Below, piece by piece: positions 48,796 through 57,668 of a stretch of DNA of 64,000 nucleotides. Each line of letters opens with the position of its first letter. The stretch's first letter is position 1. The stretch lies in the NCBI RefSeq assembly GCF_965216805.1, contig NZ_CBDCGN010000002.1:2542001-2606000 (forward strand). Direction: 5' to 3'. Origin of the DNA: Panacagrimonas sp965216805. GTDB taxonomy: Bacteria > Pseudomonadota > Gammaproteobacteria > Nevskiales > Nevskiaceae. Position numbers and translations under genes: made by a program. The notes beneath the pieces were generated by a model. That model was given only the letters and a program-made list of their open reading frames with translations, had not been told where the DNA came from and did not search any database.

Positions 48796-50005
48796 GAAGG
48801 CACTCGCGGTCTCGGCCGCCGTCATCGTCACCGCTGCCGCCGGTGGCTGGTGGTACGCGCAGAGCATGACGCCACACAAGCATCAGCTCACGAAGATGAC
48901 CGACACGCAGGGCAAGGTCTACTACACCTGCGCCATGCATCCGCAGGTGCGTCAGGACGATCCGGGCAACTGCCCGATCTGCGGCATGAAGCTGAGCAAG
49001 CGCATCGACAATGTCGCGATGGCTGGCGGCATGCGCGAACAGCCCGGCACCGTGGTCGAGATCGATCCGCGCATGGCGCAGAACCTGGGCATGCGCACCG
49101 CGGCGGTGACCACCGGCACGTTCTGGCAGCGGGTGGACGCGGTCGGGACGGTGATGGTGGACGAGCGCCGCATCGTCGCGGTGGAAGCGCGCGCCGGTGG
49201 TTGGGTGGAGCAACTGAACGTGCGCAGCGTCGGTGATGTCGTCACGCGCGGTCAGGTGCTGGCCGGCATCTACTCGCCCGAGCTGCTCGCCGCACAGGAA
49301 GAACTGGCGCTGGCAACGCGGCTGGGCGACGCATCGCTCATCGACGCGGCACGTACGCGCCTGCGTCTGCTCGGCGTCAGTGGCGGCAAGCCCGGAGCGC
49401 AGCAGCGCGTGGCCATCAGCGCGCCGCAATCCGGCGTCGTCACCGAGCTGATGCTGCGCGAAGGCGCACAGATTTCGCCGGGCATGCCGCTGATGCGCAT
49501 CGCCGATCTGTCGCAGGTGTGGATCGTGGTGGACGTGCCGGAAGCGCAGGCGAGCTGGGTTGGCATGGACAGACCCGCCGAGGCGCGGCTCAAGGCCCTG
49601 CCCGGTCGCGTGTTCGAGGGTCGCGTGGATTACATCTATCCGATCCTCGACAGCAGCACGCGCAGCCTGCGCGTGCGCCTGGCCTTCGATAACGCCGACG
49701 GCGCGCTCAAACCCGGCATGTACGCGGACGCAACCTTGTTCGGCGGCGCGCGGCAGGACGTGACCCTGGTGCCGAGTGAAGCGGTGATCCGCACCGGCAC
49801 GCGCAACGTGGTGCTGATTGCCGAAGCGCAGGGGCGTTATCGCCCGGTGGAGGTGGTGCTGGGGCCGGAGCGCGAAAACCAGATCGTGATACTCGAAGGT
49901 CTGCAGGCAGGGCAGCAGGTGGTGGTGTCGGGGCAGTTCCTGATCGATTCGGAGGCGAGTCTGCTGGGTGCCTACAACCGCATGGGCATGGAGAACGCAC
50001 CGTGA
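48788..50005 (+). CDS. cusB: RND efflux periplasmic adaptor, CusB-like, with heavy-metal-binding domain
   Basis: 405 residues from ATG 48788. One N-terminal membrane anchor, then a small heavy-metal-binding domain YYTCAMHPQVRQDDPGNCPICG (46-66) with C48, M50, H51, C62, C65 and M67. The rest is lipoyl/hairpin and beta-barrel domains (VVEIDPRMAQNLGMRTAAV; AISAPQSGVVTELMLREGAQI). It links the inner-membrane pump to the outer-membrane channel and hands over Cu(I)/Ag(I). Its TGA overlaps the GTG start of the pump gene. Confidence 0.92.
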   Translation: MSKKALAVSAAVIVTAAAGGWWYAQSMTPHKHQLTKMTDTQGKVYYTCAMHPQVRQDDPGNCPICGMKLSKRIDNVAMAGGMREQPGTVVEIDPRMAQNLGMRTAAVTTGTFWQRVDAVGTVMVDERRIVAVEARAGGWVEQLNVRSVGDVVTRGQVLAGIYSPELLAAQEELALATRLGDASLIDAARTRLRLLGVSGGKPGAQQRVAISAPQSGVVTELMLREGAQISPGMPLMRIADLSQVWIVVDVPEAQASWVGMDRPAEARLKALPGRVFEGRVDYIYPILDSSTRSLRVRLAFDNADGALKPGMYADATLFGGARQDVTLVPSEAVIRTGTRNVVLIAEAQGRYRPVEVVLGPERENQIVILEGLQAGQQVVVSGQFLIDSEASLLGAYNRMGMENAP

Positions 50006-53000
50006 TCGCGCGCCTCATCCACTGGTCGGTCCACAACCGCTTCCTGGTGCTGCTCGGCACCGCGCTGATCACCGCCTGGGGGATCTACGCCACGCTGAAC
50101 ACGCCGCTCGACGCGCTGCCCGATCTGTCCGACACGCAGGTGATCGTGCGCACGACGTATCCGGGGCAGGCACCGCAGGTCGTGGAGGATCAGGTCACCT
50201 ACCCGCTCACGACGACCTTGTTGTCGGTGCCGTACGCCAAGACGGTGCGTGGCTATTCGCTGTTCGGCGAGAGCTTCGTCTACGTGCTGTTCGAGGACGG
50301 CGTCGATCTGTACTGGGCGCGCTCGCGCGTGCTCGAGTACCTGTCGCAGGTGCAGGGCCGCCTGCCGCCGACCGCGCGCGCTGCGCTGGGGCCGGATGCG
50401 ACGGGCGTCGGCTGGATCTACGAGTACGCGCTGGTGGATCGCACCGGGACAAATGACATCAGCCAGTTGCGTGCGCTGCAAGACTGGTTTCTGAAATACG
50501 AACTCAAGTCGGTGGCGAACGTCGCCGAAGTCGCCACGCTCGGCGGCTTCAATCGTCAGTACCAGATCGTGCTCGACCCGGACCGGCTGCGCGCGTATCG
50601 CATCCCGCTGGAGACGATGATACAGGCGCTTCAGGACGCCAATGGCGAGGCCGGCGGCTCGGTGCTGGAACTGGCCGAGGCCGAGTACATGGTGCGCACG
50701 CGCGGCTATCTGAAAACCTTGGACGACTTTCGCGCCACACCCGTCGGTCTGGGTGAGAACGGCACGCCGATTCTGGTGCGCGATGTCGCCAGCGTGCAGC
50801 TCGGCCCGGAAACGCGACGCGGCATTGCCGAGCTGGATGGCGAAGGCGAAGTGGTGGGCGGCGTGATCGTGCTGCGCTCGGGCGAGAACGCGCGCGCCAC
50901 CATTGCGGCGGTGAAGGCCAAGCTCGAAGTGCTGAAAGCGAGCCTGCCGGCGGGCGTGGAGATCATCGAGACTTATGATCGTTCAGCGCTGATCGAGCGC
51001 GCCGTGGAAAACCTGTCGCTCAAACTGCTGCAAGAGTTTGCGGTGGTGGCGCTGGTCTGCATGATCTTCCTATGGCACCTGCGCTCGGCGCTGGTCGCCA
51101 TCATCACCTTGCCGGTAGGCATTCTGGTCGCCTTCAGCGTCATGCACGCCCAGGGCATCAACGCCAACATCATGTCGCTGGGCGGCATTGCGATCGCCAT
51201 CGGTGCCATGGTCGACGCGGCGGTGGTGATGATCGAGAATGCGCACAAGCGCCTTGAAGCGCTCGGGAGTCGGCACGACGACACAAGCACGTCCATGGAG
51301 TCCGAGAATCCTGCTTTCAACGATTCCCGATTCCCGATTCCCGATTCCCGCCGCGTATCCGCGATAGCGGATGCGGCCGCCGAAGTCGGCCCCGCGCTGT
51401 TCTTCTCCCTGCTCATCATCACCGTCTCGTTCGTGCCGGTATTCCTGCTCGAAGCGCAGGAGGGGCGTCTGTTCGCGCCGCTGGCCTATACCAAGACCTT
51501 CGCGATGGCTGCGGCCGCGGGCCTGAGCGTGACCCTGATCCCGGTGCTGATGGTCGCCTTCATCCGCGGCCGCATCGTCGACGAGACCGCCAATCCGCTG
51601 AACCGCGTGCTGATCGTGCTGTATCGGCCTCTGATCGAGCGCGTACTCGCACATCCGCGCATGACGCTCCTGATCGCGTTGCTCATCGCACTCGCAACGC
51701 TGTGGCCGGCCGCGCAACTGGGTAGCGAATTCATGCCGCCGCTGGACGAGGGCGATCTGCTGTACATGCCTACCGCGCTGCCCGGCCTGGCGGTGGGCAA
51801 GGGCGCGGAAATCCTTCAGCAGACCGACCGCATCCTCAAGACCTTTCCGGAGGTACAGCGCGTGTTCGGCAAGCTCGGCCGCGCCGAAACCGCGACCGAT
51901 CCGGCGCCACTGGAAATGGTCGAGACCACGGTGATGCTCAAACCGCAATCCGAATGGCGCGCGGGCATGACCAGCGACAAGCTGATCGAGGAGATGGACG
52001 CGGCGCTGAAGATTCCCGGCATGGGCAATGTCTGGGTGCAGCCCATCCGCAATCGCATCGACATGCTCGCCACCGGCATCAAGTCGCCGGTCGGCATCAA
52101 GATCGCGGGCCCAGACCTCAAGGTGATCGAGCAGATCGGCGCGCAGATCGAAGCGGTGGTCAAGCAGGTGCCGGGCACCGTCTCCGCATTTTCCGAGCGC
52201 GTGTCCGGCGGTCGCTACATCGAGGTAAGGCCGGATCGCATCGCCGCCGCTCGCTACGGCATGAGCATTGCCGACGTGCAGCGCATCGTCAGCATCGCCA
52301 TCGGCGGCGAGAACATCGGCGAGACGGTGGAAGGTCTGCAACGCTTCCCGATCAACCTGCGCTACCCGCGCGAGCTGCGCGACTCGGTGCAGGACTTGCG
52401 CGACCTGCCCATCGTCACCCTGCGCGGCGAGACGCTCACGCTCGGCAGCATTGCTACCGTCGCGATCACCGACGGCCCGCCCATGATCAAGTCGGAGAAC
52501 GCGCGGCCCAATGGCTGGATCTACGTGGATATTCGCGGCCGCGATCTGGGTGGTTATGTCGCGGACGCCAAACAGGCGGTCGCCGAGCAAGCGTCTTTGC
52601 CGGCCGGATACTCGGTCGCCTGGTCCGGTCAGTTCGAATACCTGGAGCGCGCCTCCAAACGTCTGAAAATCGTGGTGCCGTTCACCCTCGCCATCATCTT
52701 CCTGCTGCTGTACCTGACCTTCCGCAGCGCGGCGTCGGCGACCCTGATCATGGCGACCCTGCCGTTCGCGCTGGTCGGCGGCTTCTGGCTGATCTACGCG
52801 CTCGGTCATCACCTGTCGGTAGCCTCCGGCGTCGGCTTCATCGCGCTGGCGGGCGTGGCCGCCGAGTTCGGCGTGATCATGCTGATCTATCTCGATCATG
52901 CGATCACGGATCGCCGCGAGCGCGGTGAGCTACACACCGAGCCCGATCTGCGCGCCGCGCTGATCGAGGGCGCGGTGCTGCGCGTGCGGCCCAAGGCCAT

Positions 53001-53193
53001 GACCGTGGCGGTGATCATCGCCGGCCTGGTACCGCTGTTCATCGGCGCCGGTGCCGGCAGCGAGGTGATGCAGCGCATCGCCGCGCCGATGATCGGCGGC
53101 ATGATCACGGCACCGCTGCTGTCGATGTTCGTGGTGCCGGCGGTGTACCTGCTGATCCACCGGCGCGCGCTGCGGGTGTCCGCGAACGCTTGA
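50002..53193 (+). CDS. cusA: Cu(I)/Ag(I) RND efflux pump (HME4 type), with in-frame repeat insertion
   Basis: 1063 residues from GTG 50002. The TM4 motif AIGAMVDAAVVMIENAHK is that of the copper/silver class. All three Met of the CusA metal site are present in context (LLYMPTALPG, PLEMVETTV, RIDMLATGIKSP). The cytoplasmic loop after TM4 contains an added stretch near residues 422-452 (GSRHDDTSTSMESENPAFND, then RFPIPDSRR), part of which is encoded by four tandem CGATTCC units at 51321-51348. The reading frame is kept. It expels Cu(I)/Ag(I) from the periplasm by proton exchange. Confidence 0.96.
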   Translation: MIARLIHWSVHNRFLVLLGTALITAWGIYATLNTPLDALPDLSDTQVIVRTTYPGQAPQVVEDQVTYPLTTTLLSVPYAKTVRGYSLFGESFVYVLFEDGVDLYWARSRVLEYLSQVQGRLPPTARAALGPDATGVGWIYEYALVDRTGTNDISQLRALQDWFLKYELKSVANVAEVATLGGFNRQYQIVLDPDRLRAYRIPLETMIQALQDANGEAGGSVLELAEAEYMVRTRGYLKTLDDFRATPVGLGENGTPILVRDVASVQLGPETRRGIAELDGEGEVVGGVIVLRSGENARATIAAVKAKLEVLKASLPAGVEIIETYDRSALIERAVENLSLKLLQEFAVVALVCMIFLWHLRSALVAIITLPVGILVAFSVMHAQGINANIMSLGGIAIAIGAMVDAAVVMIENAHKRLEALGSRHDDTSTSMESENPAFNDSRFPIPDSRRVSAIADAAAEVGPALFFSLLIITVSFVPVFLLEAQEGRLFAPLAYTKTFAMAAAAGLSVTLIPVLMVAFIRGRIVDETANPLNRVLIVLYRPLIERVLAHPRMTLLIALLIALATLWPAAQLGSEFMPPLDEGDLLYMPTALPGLAVGKGAEILQQTDRILKTFPEVQRVFGKLGRAETATDPAPLEMVETTVMLKPQSEWRAGMTSDKLIEEMDAALKIPGMGNVWVQPIRNRIDMLATGIKSPVGIKIAGPDLKVIEQIGAQIEAVVKQVPGTVSAFSERVSGGRYIEVRPDRIAAARYGMSIADVQRIVSIAIGGENIGETVEGLQRFPINLRYPRELRDSVQDLRDLPIVTLRGETLTLGSIATVAITDGPPMIKSENARPNGWIYVDIRGRDLGGYVADAKQAVAEQASLPAGYSVAWSGQFEYLERASKRLKIVVPFTLAIIFLLLYLTFRSAASATLIMATLPFALVGGFWLIYALGHHLSVASGVGFIALAGVAAEFGVIMLIYLDHAITDRRERGELHTEPDLRAALIEGAVLRVRPKAMTVAVIIAGLVPLFIGAGAGSEVMQRIAAPMIGGMITAPLLSMFVVPAVYLLIHRRALRVSANA
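51321..51348 (+). repeat. Four tandem CGATTCC heptamers inside cusA
   Basis: CGATTCC is repeated four times without interruption, then CG. Because 7 is not a multiple of 3, gain or loss of a unit would shift the cusA frame. The same heptamer array occurs between genes in many Xanthomonadales genomes. Confidence 0.9.
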
Positions 53194-53221
53194 CTCTGGA
53201 CCTGGGTCCAGAGCGCAGCAT
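53190..53221 (+). promoter_or_regulatory. MerR-type promoter/operator for the regulator gene
   Basis: TTGACT (-35, 53190-53195) overlaps the cusA stop. A perfect palindrome CTCTGGACC-TG-GGTCCAGAG (53194-53213) fills the over-long 19-20-bp spacer, and a weak -10 (CAGCAT, 53216-53221) follows. This is the layout MerR-family activators bind and twist, so the regulator at 53247 is probably autoregulated and drives the downstream gene. Confidence 0.8.
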
Positions 53222-53246
53222 GATCGCGAGTTTGGAGATTCGAGCC

Positions 53247-53669
53247 ATGCCACAGCACACCATCGGGTTTGCCGCCAAGGCCGCCGGCGTCGGCATCGAC
53301 ACCGTGCGCTACTACGAACGGGAAGGACTTCTGTCTCGCGCGCAGCGCACCGCCAGCGGCTACCGCCTGTACGCCGCGTCCGACGTCGAACGCTTGCGCT
53401 TCATCCGCCAGGCCAAGGCGCTGGGGTTCACCCTGGAGGACATCGCGGAACTGCTGCGCCTGCAGGACGGCGGCGGCCGGCGCGACCAGGTACGTGCGCG
53501 GGCCAGAGCCAGAATCGACGACCTCGACCGCAAGCTCCGCGAGCTGTCCGCCATCCGCGACGCGCTCGTCGCGCTGGAAAAACAGTGCTGCGGCAACGGT
53601 CCTCTCGCCGGCTGCCCGATCATCGAGGGCGTGCAGGCGATTTCGCTCAAGACCCTCCTGGAGAAATGA
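53247..53669 (+). CDS. MerR-family heavy-metal-responsive regulator
   Basis: 140 residues. Winged HTH (FAAKAAGVGIDTVRYYEREGLL, 8-29; SGYRLYAASDVERLRFI), a dimerisation helix, and a metal loop C114-C115-x7-C123 (CCGNGPLAGCPII). The double Cys resembles ZntR and the x7 spacing resembles CueR. The position that separates monovalent from divalent sensors (Ser77 in CueR, Cys in ZntR/MerR) aligns with Arg79, which is unusual. The inducing metal is therefore uncertain: Cu(I) by context, Cd/Pb/Zn by the loop. A near-ideal operator lies just upstream. Confidence 0.9.
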   Translation: MPQHTIGFAAKAAGVGIDTVRYYEREGLLSRAQRTASGYRLYAASDVERLRFIRQAKALGFTLEDIAELLRLQDGGGRRDQVRARARARIDDLDRKLRELSAIRDALVALEKQCCGNGPLAGCPIIEGVQAISLKTLLEK

Positions 53670-53670
53670 C

Positions 53671-54249
53671 ATGTCCGGCACCCACTCGCTTCATCCCAGC
53701 CCTTCCTCTGGCGATCACGCCTGCTGCCACGCGCCCAAAAAGGCCGCGCCGACGGAACACGTCTGCGACACGCACACGCCCGCCGCGCCTGCGCCTCACG
53801 CCCATCACGGCCACGGCGCGCACGGCGGCTCGATGGCCGGTCTCACCACCTCGGCCACCCTGCACTGCCTGAGCGGCTGCGCGATCGGGGAGTTCGTCGG
53901 CCTGGCCATCGGCGTCAGCCTCGGCCTGAACCCTTGGGCGACGATGGCGCTGGCCACCGCGCTCGGCTTCGCGAGCGGCTACACCCTGGGCCTGTGGCCG
54001 CTGGTCAAGCAGGGCATGCGCTGGGGCGCCGCGTTCAAGACCCTGTGGCTGGGCGAGACGATCTCGATCACGGTGATGGAATTCGCGATGAACTTCACCG
54101 ACTACCACGTCGGCGGCGTCACCGCCGGTTCGATCCTCGCGCCGCAGTTCTGGATCGGCTACGCACTCGCCCTGCCCGCCGGCTTCGTCGCCGCCTGGCC
54201 GGTGAACTGGTGGCTGCTCAAGCGCAGTATCAAGAAGCCCTGCCACTGA
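53671..54249 (+). CDS. DUF4396 membrane protein with His/Cys-rich N-terminus
   Basis: 192 residues; ATG 53671 lies one base after the merR stop, with GGAG inside the end of merR. Residues 1-56 are rich in His and Cys (HACCHAP, HVCDTH, HAHHGHGAHGG) and likely bind metal. From 57 onward is the DUF4396 domain with four membrane helices and polar motifs LHCLSGCAIGEFVGLAIG and FKTLWLGETISITVMEFAMNFTDYHVGG. Co-transcription with a metal-sensing regulator suggests a metal transport or tolerance role, which is not established for the family. Confidence 0.85.
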   Translation: MSGTHSLHPSPSSGDHACCHAPKKAAPTEHVCDTHTPAAPAPHAHHGHGAHGGSMAGLTTSATLHCLSGCAIGEFVGLAIGVSLGLNPWATMALATALGFASGYTLGLWPLVKQGMRWGAAFKTLWLGETISITVMEFAMNFTDYHVGGVTAGSILAPQFWIGYALALPAGFVAAWPVNWWLLKRSIKKPCH

Positions 54250-54385
54250 GTTGAAGGTGCGCGGATCGCCGTCTTCGCAGGCGGGATCGCGAGGCGCGCT
54301 ATCCCACCGCGGCTCGCGCAACCGGCGGTTCGAACGCGCGGCTCCGCGCATCAAGCCCAGCCCACAGCTAGCGCACGCCCCGACC

Positions 54386-55750
54386 TCAGGCCGGTCCGGC
54401 TGCGCGAAAACGCGCCGGAATGCTCAGCTCGTAGGTCACCCCGGTTCCGCGGGATCGTAGCGGCAGGTTCGGACCGCGCTGCGAGCTGAAATACAACCGG
54501 CTGCCGTCCGGCGAGAACGCCAGCCCGGTCAGTTCGGAGCGCGCATGGCCGGCCGCCAGCAGGGTGACCGCGCCCTGCCCCGGACGCAGCACGATCAAGC
54601 GCGTCGCCGCGCCATCCTCGGACACCACGATGTCACCGGCTGGACTGACCACAAGTCCATCGACGTCGTGGACCGCCAGCGCTTCCAGGGTGTTGTCGAA
54701 CACGGTCTCGATCAGGCCGTTGTCGATATCCAGCGCGTACACGCGGTTGTCGCCCTTGCAGGCAAAGAACACGAACGCACGGCTGGGTCGCTCACCACCC
54801 GGCGGGACGGTTTGCTGTGCTGGCGGCAGCGTGTGCACCCAGATGCCTTCGGCGCTGCGGAATACGGTGCCGGGTACGCTCAGTCGATCTTGAAGTCGCG
54901 TGGCGCGCACCTGCGCCTGTGGCGCCTGCGGTTCCGGCACGTCCACCCATCGTGCGGCGTGTAGGGTTCGTGCGTCGAAGTTGTTCTGTGCGTAACCGCC
55001 GTCCTCGTAACCGGATACGTTGAGCACCTGCAGTCGTCCGTTCTCCAGGTCCAGACGATCACCCGAGGCGGTGCTCGTCCGCGCCGCGGATTGAAAGCGG
55101 TACAGGCGCCCGTCCCAGGCGTCCTCGGTCAGAAACAGCGAGCGGCTGTGCAGGTCCACCGCCACCGCCTCGTGGTTGAAGCAGCCCAGGGCCGGCCATG
55201 AGCGCGCGCTGGCTGGCCCGCCAAAGGGATCGCATTCGAACACCAGGCCATCGACGATCTCTTCGCAGGACAACCAGGTCTGCCAGGGCGTGGCGCCCCC
55301 GGAGCAGTTGCGCCGCGTGCCGTCCAGCACCCGATAGGCCGCTTCCACATTCCCGTAAACGTCAAAGCGCAGTGCACTCGCGCCACCGACCGACTTGGAT
55401 TCGCAGTTGGACACATACACCCAACCACCGTCAGGCACAGCAAAGCAGGCGCCGCCGTCGGGGGCCTTGTGCCAGGGATGACCACCGATACCGAAGGGGT
55501 CGAAACGACCGCTGACCGGATCGAACAGATGCCGGGCCACCGCGCGCAAGCCGAAGCCCCGCGGCGCCTGTATGCCGTCGATTCCGGTATCCACCAGCGG
55601 GCCGATGCCGGACAACGGCCCCGGTGGAATGGAGAACTCGTCGTGCGGGCTCGACGTGTCTTCCGCGAGCGCGGGCGCCAGGCCAACCCAGGCGCCTGCG
55701 GCACCCAGGAACAGCATGCGCAGCACCTCGCGCCGGTGGTAGTGGGTCAT
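54386..55750 (-). CDS. PhoX/DUF839-family protein with Tat-like signal
   Basis: 454 residues from ATG 55750. The N-terminus HRREVLRMLFLGAAGAW contains a twin-arginine (R6-R7) signal, cleaved near ALAE. The mature protein is a beta-propeller with DUF839 features: GWVYVSNCESKSVGGASALRFD, TPWQTWLSCEE, GCFNHEAVAVD, FLTEDAWDGRLYRF, GLAFSPDGSRLYFSSQRG. PhoX enzymes are calcium/iron phosphatases; whether this shorter relative is one is unknown. It faces away from the Czc operon across a 118-bp divergent region. Confidence 0.85.
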   Translation of the reverse strand: MTHYHRREVLRMLFLGAAGAWVGLAPALAEDTSSPHDEFSIPPGPLSGIGPLVDTGIDGIQAPRGFGLRAVARHLFDPVSGRFDPFGIGGHPWHKAPDGGACFAVPDGGWVYVSNCESKSVGGASALRFDVYGNVEAAYRVLDGTRRNCSGGATPWQTWLSCEEIVDGLVFECDPFGGPASARSWPALGCFNHEAVAVDLHSRSLFLTEDAWDGRLYRFQSAARTSTASGDRLDLENGRLQVLNVSGYEDGGYAQNNFDARTLHAARWVDVPEPQAPQAQVRATRLQDRLSVPGTVFRSAEGIWVHTLPPAQQTVPPGGERPSRAFVFFACKGDNRVYALDIDNGLIETVFDNTLEALAVHDVDGLVVSPAGDIVVSEDGAATRLIVLRPGQGAVTLLAAGHARSELTGLAFSPDGSRLYFSSQRGPNLPLRSRGTGVTYELSIPARFRAAGPA

Positions 55751-55868
55751 CTGAGAGCGCGCACGCAAGGCCAGGAACCTAGCTCATTGGGCCAACCGGA
55801 CGTGACGTGGCCATGACTTCCGGATGTCGTCTGGAGGAAGTTTTGCGGTCGCGGCTACACTAGACGGC

Positions 55869-56285
55869 ATGCAGCACCGCACCCATTTACACGTCTGCCT
55901 GATCGCACTGATCTGTGCGGCGATGTTGCTCGTGCAAACGGGCGGCGCGCATCTGCATCTGTGCTTCGACGGCAGCGAACCGCCGGTCAGCCTGCACGTG
56001 ACCGACAGGAATCATCACGCCGACCACCATGGCGGTCATCACGGCAACCACCACGCCGGCGATCAGGTGCACAGCGATGTCGACGTGCCGCTGGCCGGCG
56101 ACCTCTTGAACAAGCCGTCGAATCCCGGTCTGGATCTGCCGCTAGTGCTGCTGTCCGCGCTATGGCTTGCGCTGCTGTTCTTCACCCGCGAATTACCACG
56201 CGCACGCAATCTGCCGTGGCTGATCCCCTGGTCTCCACATCGACGTCTGCCGCCCTTGCGCGGCCCGCCTCTGCCGGCCTCCTGA
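55869..56285 (+). CDS. Small exported His-rich protein heading the Czc-type operon (CzcI-like position)
   Basis: 138 residues. Signal-like N-terminus (CLIALICAAMLLVQTGGAHL), then a His/Asp stretch (DRNHHADHHGGHHGNHHAGD, about 46-65) suited to Zn/Co/Cd, a hydrophobic segment near 92-107 and a Pro/Arg tail. It lies 54 bp ahead of czcC, the place held by czcI in Cupriavidus. No similarity to CzcI is claimed beyond size, export and position. Confidence 0.72.
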   Translation: MQHRTHLHVCLIALICAAMLLVQTGGAHLHLCFDGSEPPVSLHVTDRNHHADHHGGHHGNHHAGDQVHSDVDVPLAGDLLNKPSNPGLDLPLVLLSALWLALLFFTRELPRARNLPWLIPWSPHRRLPPLRGPPLPAS

Positions 56286-56339
56286 ACCGCCTGGGTCCGC
56301 GCCATGCGGACGCTCGTTCATCCCTGTCCGGGAGGCTTC

Positions 56340-57668
56340 ATGTTTCCGCTACCGATTTCGAGTCGGGCGCGCACGCGCCTGATCTGCGCCGCGATGCTGC
56401 TGGCGTACCTGCCCATACTCGATGCGCGCGCAGCCGACGCAGCACCGCTTGATCGCACCACTGCGCCCATTACCCTGGTGCAGGTGCTGCAGCGCGCCGA
56501 GGCGCACCATCCCTTGTTCGCATCCTGGCGCGCGCGTGAGCGTGCGGCCCAAGCGCGCCATCTGCAGGCCGGATTGAAGCCGTCGCCCGAACTCGGACTC
56601 ACGGTGGAAAACGCCTTTGGCACCGGGGCACTGTCCGGCTATACGGGCGCGGAGACCACCCTCAGCTTCAGCCAGTTGATCGAGCGCGGCGGCCTGCTTG
56701 ACCGGCGCGTGGACAGGGCTGCGGCAGAACGCGACCTGCTGATCGGCGCTGGCGAAATCGCGCGCCTCGATCTGCGTGCAGAGGTCGCGCGACGCTTCGT
56801 CCACGTGCTGTCCGATCAGGCGCAGCTCGGCATCACCCACCAGGCCACGGTCCTCGCGCAGGAGACGCTCGACGAGGTCACCCGCCGGGTCGAAGCGGCG
56901 CGCGCGCCGCTGGCCGAGCGTTCGCGTTCGCGGGTGAGCCTGGAGCGCGCCAGGCTCGAAGAGGAACACGCGGAGCACGAACTGCTGTCCTCGCGCCGTC
57001 ATCTGGCCGCCGCCATCGGCAGCATGCAGGCCGACTTCGGCCCGGCCGAGGGCGATCTCATGACCCTGCCGCCGGTGGCCGACTTCGAGGTGCTGCTCGC
57101 CCGCTTGCAGGCCGCGCCCGATGTACTGCGCTTTGCCAGTGCGGCGCGGTTGCGCGAATCCGAACTGCGCCTGGCGCAGGCGCGGCGCACCGCTGGGCTG
57201 AGGCTGGGCGCCGGCCTGCGTCGACTGGAAAACAGCGACGATCTCGGCCTGGTGTTCTCGGCGTCCCTGCCGCTGTTCGCAAGCTCACGCGAGCGCGGCA
57301 ATCTGGCCGAGGCCGAAGCGCACATCGAGCAGATCGGCCCCGATCGCGAGCAGGCAATGCTGCTGGCACAGGCGCAGTTGTACGAGCTCTACCAGGAGCT
57401 CAATCACGCGCGGCTGGAGGTGAACACACAGCGCGAGCGCGTGCTGCCGGCCGTCGAGGAGGCGCTCGAACAAACCCGGTTCGCCTACGAGCGTGGCCGC
57501 TATTCGCTGCTGGAACTGCGCAACGCGCAGATCGAGTGGGCGACGCAGCACCGTCTCCTGATCCAGGCCGCCGCCGGGTTCCACGGCAATCTGATCGAAA
57601 TCCAGCGCCTCACCGGCGCGCCCGTACCCTCGCCGGGCGTCGCCCGTGCCGAATCGAGTCAGCCATGA
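56340..57668 (+). CDS. czcC: Outer-membrane efflux protein, CzcC-like (TolC family)
   Basis: 442 residues from ATG 56340, with GGGAGG five bases before. Signal peptide to about residue 31. Paired long helices (ITLVQVLQRAEAHHPLFASWRARERAAQARHLQAG; GGLLDRRVDRAAAERDLL) are typical of CzcC/CusC channels. The stop overlaps the next ATG (57665-57668). It forms the outer-membrane duct of a tripartite divalent-cation pump. Confidence 0.9.
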   Translation: MFPLPISSRARTRLICAAMLLAYLPILDARAADAAPLDRTTAPITLVQVLQRAEAHHPLFASWRARERAAQARHLQAGLKPSPELGLTVENAFGTGALSGYTGAETTLSFSQLIERGGLLDRRVDRAAAERDLLIGAGEIARLDLRAEVARRFVHVLSDQAQLGITHQATVLAQETLDEVTRRVEAARAPLAERSRSRVSLERARLEEEHAEHELLSSRRHLAAAIGSMQADFGPAEGDLMTLPPVADFEVLLARLQAAPDVLRFASAARLRESELRLAQARRTAGLRLGAGLRRLENSDDLGLVFSASLPLFASSRERGNLAEAEAHIEQIGPDREQAMLLAQAQLYELYQELNHARLEVNTQRERVLPAVEEALEQTRFAYERGRYSLLELRNAQIEWATQHRLLIQAAAGFHGNLIEIQRLTGAPVPSPGVARAESSQP

